Part shown: positions 8,949 to 16,205 of the stretch, one piece after another
Position numbering within the stretch: the first letter of the stretch is position 1
Layout of the letters: each line of letters starts with the position of its first letter
Assembly (NCBI GenBank): GCA_009602725.1
Contig: WELB01000377.1
Span: 32,175 to 49,750 of the forward strand
DNA length: 17,576 nt
Origin: Spirogloea muscicola
Taxonomy: Eukaryota > Streptophyta > Zygnematophyceae > Spirogloeales > Spirogloeaceae
Reading direction: 5' to 3'
Translations under genes and position numbers: made by a program
Notes under the pieces: model-generated
The model's input: only the letters and a program-made list of their open reading frames with translations
Told to the model about the DNA's origin: nothing
The model's database searches: none

Positions 8949-9050
8949 TCCGGCTCCTTCAGACCTTGTCCATTCCTTTGGGCTGGCCTTTCCCAGCCAC
9001 CAGTCAATCTGGCCGCGCTTCCCACCTTTCCTCTCCACCTGCCCTTGGCA
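8949..9050 (+). repeat. LINE 3'-UTR-like repeat, copy C
   Basis: This block begins 40 bp after the stop of the second LINE remnant. Positions 8951-8973 match 7983-8005 exactly, and 8972-9029 match 8112-8169 with one mismatch. The GGCTGG...CCAGCC hairpin is at 8981-8998. The CTCTCCACC that follows also recurs after the 5S gene and near 8790. The near-identity points to recent duplication or transposition. Confidence 0.75.
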
Positions 9051-9759
9051 TTTGCGCTCTTCCTGTCAACTAGTTGCCATCCTGTGACGGCCACTTGATA
9101 TGTTCGAGCGAATTGCGTCTCATGTTGGCGCTGCCTCTCTTGGTCTTCTATGATAATGGTCGCTTGCTCAGGTGTTCCGCATGCACCCATCAGTACCAGC
9201 GGACCCAAGAAGCTGATTTACCACAATATAACGTTCAACACATTCAACCTATGCACACACGGCTGGCTTCCACAGCCCCCTCTGGCATCTGCAGCTATTC
9301 TGCTCACTCAAAATGGCACCACCGGTGTCTATGTCGCTCTGGCTCTTACTGCTGCTCCTTGACATCAGACAGCCACTTTGTTTAGGTTGCCGCCCCAACT
9401 CTCATCAACTGCTTCTGAGCTGCTGTCATGCAGCACTTGGTGCACAAAATCAAGGGCTTCACTCTACAGGCCCATGGATCATTGTGCCGGGAGCTTCGCA
9501 GCATAGTCCTTAGGTGCAATCCTCTGTCGCCTGCACCTTCCAGACAGCCAGGGAAATATCCGGTCTGAGCTACCTCCACTTACTTGTATTGCCTCCATTC
9601 GTGCCACATAGCGCAAGAAAGGTCCAAGCACAGGTACTTGTGCACAAGATGCTCATCAATGGGCACATGACCAGCAAGACATGAAGGACTGCAAATGAGT
9701 GCTTTGGAGCCAAGTGCCGGAGCTCACACAAGGTGTTGTTGAGTCGTTTGTCTGCTTTC
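9051..9759. other. Intergenic stretch and SET-gene 3' flank, no gene seen
   Basis: These 709 bp separate the LINE debris from the stop codon of the - strand SET-domain gene and must include its 3' UTR. Short ORFs exist (for example 9074-9385 and 9150-9362 on the + strand), but none shows a family motif. I found no TTACA, the reverse complement of TGTAA, to mark the poly(A) site, and no RNA gene. Confidence 0.6.
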
Positions 9760-12388
9760 TCAGTCCTTTTCAGTGCAAGTTAGGTCCACATCAGGACCTA
9801 CTTGGTCTATGATGGACTTATCGACTCTACTACTGTCTGGCATGCCTGTGGACAACAAGCCTTCTGGATCAACAAGCTCTGAGCACCTTTGAATGAGGCG
9901 CCGTTCTGCGATCCGCAGTGTTGTGGCTAGGAACTTTCGTCGGTCTAGAATGGTCTCAAGTTGGGCAATGTCAACACTCAATGACGCTGACGGGTAGGCT
10001 GCATCCCGCAGCTTCAGCGCTCTGATCAGAGTCAAGCATAATGACGGCGACGACAACAGCCACTGACGAAGCTGTGGCTCCTGCTCCCGCTCGTCAACTC
10101 GACAACCAGCACTTTCCTCCTTGCCTGCCTCGGTCTGGCGGAAACCAAGAGCTGCAGCAACCTCTACCACCTCACCATGGCAGGTGGCTCCGTAGGCCGC
10201 GAGATGCTCGCACTCGGCCTCGCTCGCATGCGCGACTCGAAGCAGCAGGAGCAGGTCGAGCTCGGGCTCACCACCAGCGCCAATCTCAAAGTACATGCCC
10301 TGCTTGGAGACCACGCCGCGGCACCCCGCCTGGCCCCACAGAGCAACTCGGCGGCGCCAGTGCCTCGGCGACCTTGCAGTAACTAAGCAGTAGGCGGTTT
10401 GGAGCAACTCAATGTCAAGGTTGACAACGTCAAATGGGTTGTCTGGTTCAGTGAAGCCGTATTTGTGTAGAAGCGCCGCATTCCCAAGCTGACCATACGT
10501 ATTGTAGACCTGTATGCAAAAGCAGCAGTGCCTGAGTGACAGTAGTCAAGTGCCAAGGCACCTTGCAGCATTGCAAAGATTGGAACAAACGTCCGGAAGG
10601 CTCATGTATCAGAGCTCTCAGTGTAAGGTTCTCTTCAGAAGAATTTTGTTGATGCAGGAATTTTGATTCGTTGTATCTTCCACCTACAACAGGCTTCTTT
10701 GCAGGCATGAGCCGATAACATGTTGCTCGACGGGCTGAATGCCATGTATAGAGCTGACCTCAGAGCCCTGCTTGACATCTCGTACAAGAACCATGTCCAG
10801 CATGTCCTCCTCTTGATCTACCCCCCGCAATCTGGAGGAGTCACACTTCAGAGCTCCTTCGCTTACATCGTCCGACAGCTCTCTCTTGCCTGCATTGCCA
10901 TGTCTCACAGGAAGCCCACGATCTTCACAATACTTCATGGCTTGGTCTGTATCCTGCTCACTGCAGCCAGGCTCTTCCAGCAGCTCGCTTGCTTCGGAGA
11001 AAGGCACTTCATCACTTGAGTGGCCATCGTCCTGGCTGCCCCCACTGCTCTCACTGTCCTCGCCGGCCATGCTGTCCTTGCTGCACTCGCTGCCTTCTAC
11101 GTCCAAGGTCGCCAGTCTTTCTGTGATATGCACATCCTCGGCGCCAGTGCGGTGGTTGAACCTGAGCCACAAGTAGGAAGCGAGCCAATAGGTTGAGAGC
11201 AACAAGTAGAAACCGAGCTAACAGGTTGAGATCTTATAGAAGCCTGAAGGGATGCACAAGAAGCTGTGTCCACGAGAACATATGCCTCTCTTGAGTTTGG
11301 TAGCGAGCTGCAAGCTCTGTGCATGATTGAGTCCTGTGGCTGATCTTATACTCAACGAGGCACCCAATGGCAGGATAGACCCGAATGCGATGACTGCATC
11401 CGGCACTGCGGCTTGCTTCGAGCTTCCCAGGCCAGGGCTTACAACCCAGAGTCAGGGTTTAGGATTAGGTTTTAGGCTTTAGGCATCTCTCAGCGGAGAC
11501 GCAGCGGGGAGGCTCTGACAGGTCAGCCAGGGGCACCATGCCAAAGCCGTGAGCGTCGTCGACTTGGAACGACCGGGACGCCACGAGCGTCTTGGCGGCC
11601 AGGTAGTCCTCCAGCCGGAAGCGGGCCGGAGGAAAGCGCGCGGGGTCGGCGTGCGCCAGTGGGGCCACCTCCTCCAGCCAGTCGGCGCGCATCAGTCGCC
11701 GGTCGCTCGCCAGCACCTGAGGCAAGCCAGTAACTTGGTCACAACTTAAGAGTCAGAGTCGGGGCATGGGGGTTCGAGACTCAGTACGAAGGATTAGGAT
11801 CAGTGCTGCTGATTGGTGCACCTGCGGCTGCAGCTCGCAGCCGACGAGGTGCGCGTGGTCTGCGGGGCTCCACAGGAAGGGCAGGTCGACGGCCGCAGGG
11901 AGGAGTTCCAGGTAGGCGGCCCACGGCGACGCGGCGCCGAGGCTGCGCTCGTACATGAGCGCGACGCTGAGGCCCAGCGCGCCGCCGAGCTGCGCCGCCT
12001 GGATCGCGCCAGCGGCGCCCGTGGTGCGCACGGTGAGGCAGGCGCGCTTGGGGATGGTGGCGATGACGGCGCCGCGCGGGAGGTCTTGCCTTGCCACGAC
12101 GCCATGCCCCGCCGCGACGGCGCCTCCCGCGACGAGCTCCAGGTCCCGCCGGTCGCACCGCAGGCCGCGTGCAGCCATCCAGCGGCGGAAGGACCGCAGC
12201 TCCCTGCGGCAGGAAGAGGCGATGCTGGTGGCGTGAGACTGCGCGCTGGGAGGCGCTCCGAGCGGCGGACACCGGAGAGCTCCCGCGCAGAAGGCAAGAA
12301 GCGCGCTCGGGGGGGGCGAGAGGGGTNCAAGGCTTCTGCCAAGCGCGCTCTGGGGAAGGGGGGGGGACCTCGAGGAGGGCGCGGCCAT
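9760..12388 (-). CDS. SET-domain protein lysine methyltransferase, SETD6/Rkm4-like
   Basis: Exons are 12388-11822, 11716-11520, 11161-10759 and 10509-9760, with GT-AG introns and phases that close, giving 638 aa. Exon 1 has an Ala/Ser/Pro-rich N-terminus of about 60 residues (possibly an organelle presequence), then a SET core: FRRWMAARG, GHGVVARQDLPRG and IPKRACLTV. Exon 2 has LEDYLAAKTLVASRSFQVDD and GMVPLADL. The codon split across introns restores ADLFNHRTGAEDVH at about 253-266, the NH motif of the SET fold. Exon 4 opens with VYNTYGQLGN and LLHKYGF (catalytic Tyr region), followed by an alpha-helical substrate-binding domain like that of Rubisco LSMT. SETD6/Rkm4 relatives methylate lysines on ribosomal or signalling proteins; the substrate here is unknown. 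A 106-residue acidic Ser/Asp/Glu insert splits the SET domain. An ambiguous base at 12327 falls within the N-terminus, so the exact start is uncertain. Confidence 0.88.
11169..11230. repeat. Duplicated 29-bp segment at an intron 3' end
   Basis: Positions 11169-11197 and 11202-11230 match at 25 of 29 bases. They lie in SET-gene intron 2, just upstream of the acceptor for exon 3 (exon starts at 11161). On the sense strand each copy ends in CTACTTGT. The copy next to the exon is followed by GGCTCAG/G, the other by TGCTCTCA. Confidence 0.7.
11454..11484. repeat. Interstitial telomere-like TTTAGG motifs in intron
   Basis: About 31 bp on the + strand hold AGGGTTTAGG, ATTAGG, TTTTAGG and CTTTAGG in series. 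These resemble the plant TTTAGGG and Chlamydomonas TTTTAGGG repeats. The tract lies inside SET-gene intron 2 and contains single-base deviations, so it is not a functional telomere. Confidence 0.5.
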
Positions 12389-12656
12389 GGCGCCGGGCCG
12401 GCGACTAGCGGGCCCGCTCCGACGCTATTACCCGACGTCGTTTTCGTCGTCAGAGAGCAAGGGAAATGCAAAACAAAAGAGAGAACACTAAGCAGAACGA
12501 CTCTTGCAGAGTAACTCTCAAACACTAAGAGCCGGCTCCGGAGCACACTAAGCTCTTTCAATATCAGCACCCGCATGCCCTCTCTATTTAATCAAGTCAC
12601 AACAGCTAAGAGGGGCTAGGGTAACTCGGCGACAGCACACCTTAAGGGGAGATCCA

Positions 12657-12683
12657 AGGGGAGAAGAAATTGTTCGCCCATAG
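12657..12683 (-). repeat. LINE 3'-UTR motif after stop, - strand copy
   Basis: Downstream of the LINE stop at 12701, the - strand reads CTATGGGCGAAC and then TTTCTTCTCCCC. This matches CTCAATGGGCGAGCCC and TTTCTTCTCCC in copy A on the + strand. It supports placing the hairpin block in the 3' UTR of this family. The large 7-bp hairpin itself is not preserved here. Confidence 0.5.
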
Positions 12684-12700
12684 GAAATAGATTGACCGGT

Positions 12701-13950
12701 TCAATAACCACGGGTCAAAACATAAAGGTCACTAATCGATGCATGAATACTAGATGCCAGAAACGGAGCTCTTCTGCCACCAACTAGAGCTCGCCCAGCT
12801 CTCTGGTGCAAGGCACTAGCCTGAGCGCGCGGCAAACAGGCCGAAACTCGTCGTCGCAAGAGCGACAGATATGCAGCTGGCAAGCCCATCTCAGCCGGAA
12901 ACACACATCTGCACGTCGAGTGTAGCCTAGATTGTCAATGTTATGAAGGAGAGTGTGGAAACGAGGACCCAGACAGCCAAAGATGTCGATTGCTGCTGGC
13001 AGGAGCTGATCGCATTGGGGGTAATTTAAGTAGTGCCGCACTTTTCTTTGTTCTGCACCGCCCACTGCAAGCCCATTGATGTGTGTCGATGCTGGGCCTT
13101 GATATGCCTCCGTAATAACAACGTCGACCAGGGCCCGTGGTCCTCCACCAGGTTGCACGCCCATAATTGTCAAGTGTGCGGCGATGATGACGTCCCTGGG
13201 CGTCCGTGGTGATAGGCATGATATTGTTGACTTCCACGACCACACGGTAGCCGGCGTCGCGCATCAAGCCCGCCAGGGCATTGCGAAGGAGGTTGTGAAT
13301 GCCCACCACGGTCTGGTCCAGTGGGGCATCTCAGCATGTGAGTGGCACAGCACCCTCTGCACGGAAGCCGCACTCGCACTGGCGCACCCCAATCAGGCAG
13401 TTAGGTGGGAGGCCGAGGAAGAGTTGAAGCGATGTCCGGAAGGCCTCCGAGCTGATGCTGAAGGCGTTGGCGACGAGGGGAGAGGTGATCCGGTCAGTGG
13501 CACCAGGTGGGGCCAGAGAAGTAGGTCTTGCCAAGCTCCTTGAATTGTTCTGAATCTCTGGCAGCCCCCTCAACCTTCTGCTGCGTTCGTCTTCCACTGC
13601 CGTAACCAGTCTGGATTGTGCCCCTCTATCAGAAGCTTGGGCGAGGGTGGAGAATTGCGTGAGTAGGGGTTGGAGAGGGGAAATTTCTGATGGCTGAGTC
13701 GCGGATGCTCCTCAGATCCGCTTGGCAGGGGAAGAAGCCTTCCTCCACATTGTGTACAGGGTCGTGGAGGCAAGGGAAGCGCATGGGGAGCAGGGAGGCG
13801 ATCTGGTGCCAGCAGCCCAGGAAGGCTGCTTACGCTGTCTGCTCCAACGACCGGCAGCCAAGGCCGCCCATGCGAGTAGGGAGGGAAGCCTGGATTGAAT
13901 GAATGCGGCTGCTGACATTATAGAATCGGCTGTAAACTGCCAGCCAGATG
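12701..13950 (-). pseudogene. Decayed LINE ORF2 C-terminal half
   Basis: Reading down the - strand, RMGGLGCRSLEQTA, a stop, then AAFLGCWHQIASLLP (about 13865-13800) match the post-RT region of plant and algal LINEs. A block near 13545-13334 gives LQLFLGLPPNCLIGVRQCEC and a CxCG...C zinc-knuckle-like motif. After a TGA comes GIHNLLRNALAGLMRDAGYR, and after a frameshift RDVIIA, ALVDVVITEAYQG, AEQRKVRHYL and LLPAAIDIFGCLG. The E...RD...VDV...E..K spacing resembles a PD-(D/E)XK restriction-like endonuclease. A further shift leads to ASALHQRAGRALVGG and SDLYVLTRGY with TGA at 12703-12701. Several stops and shifts make it inactive. It lies about 310 bp upstream of the SET gene start, on the same strand. 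Confidence 0.75.
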
Positions 13951-13998
13951 CATACAGGTGTTGATGACGGAGCCAAAGGCTAGGCAGACAGGGCGCCC

Positions 13999-15070
13999 TC
14001 AATACCCCCGTGTCAGCAGTAGGAAGTCAGATGAGCTGAGGGGAGGAAGAGCGACCCCGCTGCGCAAACCAGAGGCTGCTGCAAGGGCGCGACCACCCCG
14101 GCGATGCAAAGCAATCGCCTGGGAACGTTGTAGGCACATGGACAAACGCATTCGGAGGGAAGTTGAAGCTGAGGGGAAAGATGAAGAATGTAGTCGGGAT
14201 GCCAGGGACTGCTGAAGGGAGTCATCATATTCCTTGTAGAGCTCCGCCACAATGCCCAATGGGGCGACTGTCCGTTGCAGATAGCAAGCCCGTTGGCCGA
14301 TGCAGCGGGTGAGGATGGCCAACGCCAGCTGCGTGTCCTCAAGGAGGGAAAGGGAGAGGGGCGAGGTGTTTCTGAAGGCGTTCCCGCAAGTCCACCGCCA
14401 CGTGAGCTGGTGTACCGAAGGGGACCTTGAGGATGGCCAGCCCATTGGCAGGGGTCTGACAGCCGTGGGGGAGCTGAAGGTTGGCAGGGAGACCGCGTGG
14501 GGACCAGGCCACGCTCTTGGACGGGCAAACCCGCAGGCCCATCAGGTCCAATTCGCGAACGAGCAAGGGGTAAGCCGCCATGACTTCAGCTGGAGGTCCA
14601 ATTGTGTGTGTCATCCGCGTAGGAAGTGAAGAGGAGGTCTGGGTGTTGGCTCTGAGTGCGCCGAATAGCCCGGCAATGTGCCAACGCAAACAGGATTGGG
14701 CTAAGGGGATTTCCCTGCCGTGTGCCAGAAGATGACCACAGCGTCTTCCACGACTCTCCGGCTTGCCACAGCAGCCGCCCTGGGCGGCCATAGGCATGAG
14801 GAAAAAGGGTGTAAGGGAAGGGAGTGATCGCGCAGCTCCTCCATGATGACGCTGCGCTCCACTTTGTTAAAGGCGTTACTGAAATCCAGCCCAAGGACCA
14901 TCATTGAAGGGTCCACGTCGAGAGCGGCACGGATGCCGTGGACGAGGGCTTCCGCCCCGCAGGACATGCCAGCACCAAATTGGTGGGGTGTTAGATGGCT
15001 GGTCAGCTGGGGTTTCAGCTCGCTGCACACGGCCTTTGATACCAGCCGCATGACAACCTCCGGAAGAGAG
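13999..15070 (-). pseudogene. Decayed LINE reverse transcriptase with internal deletion
   Basis: From about 15064 downward the - strand encodes PEVVMRLVSKAVCSEL, LTPHQFGAGMSCGAEALVH and LGLDFSNAFNKVERS (RT motif A with its Asp). After a frameshift come SSSGTRQGNPLSPILFALAH (motif B) and SYADDTH at about 14624-14604 (motif C, catalytic Asp-Asp). Another shift at the YADD box leads to IGPPAEVMAAYPLLVRELDL and GLRVCPSKS, then ANGLAILKVPFGTPAHVAV. A third shift gives LEDTQLALAILTRCIGQRAC. The frame then jumps from the thumb region to the extreme C-terminus (MCLQRSQAIALHRRGGRALA, LLLTRGY, TGA at 14001-13999), so the zinc-knuckle and endonuclease region is deleted. The 5' end is truncated next to a hairpin repeat. 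Confidence 0.85.
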
Positions 15071-15105
15071 GGGCTAGTGAAGCCAGCCCAGAAAAGAATG
15101 GACAA
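15071..15105 (-). repeat. Hairpin repeat at 5' end of the truncated RT copy
   Basis: On the - strand this reads TTGTCCATTCTTTTCTGG followed by GCTGGCTTCACTAGCCCC, which aligns with copy A on the + strand (TTGTTCATTCTTTTTTGG...). The hairpin GGGCTGG-CTTCA-CTAGCCC (15089-15071) keeps the stem with one G-U wobble and a changed loop. It abuts the RT coding remnant. Confidence 0.6.
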
Positions 15106-16205
15106 TATCCAAAGGCCACAAAATAGGTGCCGAAAAGAAAACGAGAATCTATTTGTTAGGGGAGCGATGGCTGTGTGAGGGCCTCTTTCTCACGATGTAA
15201 GGCCTTCCAGTACGAGAAGCGAGTGATTGTTGATCTAAGACCTTTTACGCTCCTCTCTATTCCCAACGACCTCAACGCCTTATTCAGCAGCCATGAATGT
15301 CATGAAATAGCCGGTCAAAAGGACCTGAAGAGGAGTGAGCAGCGCAGAGACGTGTGCCACCCTGCTTCTTATGTGCATAAAACACGGCAAGCCTGGAAGG
15401 GCCCCTTGCAGATGGGTGCAGAAGCTGTCAGGCTTGCAATTCTGTTGTTGACATTCAATGGACTTCTTGTAGAGCTCATCGCCTGCTAAGTTGCTCTGAA
15501 TATCAATTTGGTTGTGCAAACCAATAATAACGGTGTTCCCAGGCAACAAAACGATTGTGGACTTCCTCTGCAACATTGCACACAGCAAGCCTTGCTGAGC
15601 TTCAAGGTCCCCCCCGCCTGTTACCCCCCAACAAGCTCTGGACAAGACCTTCCCTCTTCTCTCGCCTCTTTACTACAGGCTACAGTTGAGTCCTACAGCC
15701 TCCCCGTTCTATTCCAGTGCAGGCCTTTCATGCAATGGTTGCCAGCTAGAGATCATACTTGCACCACTAAGCAGTGCAGGCCCGATGCCTGCCACAGCCA
15801 CTTCATGCAAGCCGAGGGCCCCAACCTCAGCAAGTTCTTGGCATTCAGCCTCTTCCCAAGACTGCACAAGCATGCGGAGGGAGCATCTAAAGGAGCCCTC
15901 GGCCCTGCGTATTGCAGGACGCGCTGCTCTCTCTTCCTCGCTCTCCCTCCTTCCCTTCATCCTCAGCTTCCGTCTTCATCCCCAGCCTCATTGAGCAGAC
16001 ATTGCACAAAGTCACATGCACTACTGTAAACTGGCCAATGCAAGGGCTAGCTGAGGAACGTCCAAGCTGAGTCATAGCACGTCATCAAGCAGGCTAAAAC
16101 CATCAAATGAAGGCGCGGATGCAGCGCTGATAGCCTAGGCAAGTTGATGCTGTCGGGTCTATGTATACAATGTGCAGCTGGCAGTGAGAAAAGTGAGATG
16201 CAGGC
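15106..16205. other. Unassigned 1.1 kb between LINE debris and CREG gene
   Basis: This must include the 3' UTR of the - strand CREG-like gene. Open frames exist, such as 15280-15645 on the - strand (121 codons) and 15508-16029 on the + strand (173 codons), but neither shows a recognisable domain and their composition is not clearly coding. I saw no structured RNA, no terminal inverted repeats and no LINE blocks. Confidence 0.55.

Noticed and set aside
7980-9050. Hairpin repeats as a CRISPR array or MITE
   Set aside because: Spacing is irregular, spacers are not unique units and the genome is eukaryotic. No terminal inverted repeats enclose the blocks. Their position after LINE stops explains them better.
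9150-9362. 70-codon + strand ORF in the intergenic region
   Set aside because: It has no recognisable motif, no strong start context and no supporting splice structure. It is not above chance.
11766-11790. GGGTTCGAGACTC as a tRNA B box
   Set aside because: The flanking bases do not form a T-arm stem, and no A box, anticodon arm or acceptor stem can be drawn.
11813-12514. 233-codon + strand ORF across the SET gene start
   Set aside because: It is the antisense of SET exon 1. The - strand carries clear SET motifs and closing splice phases.
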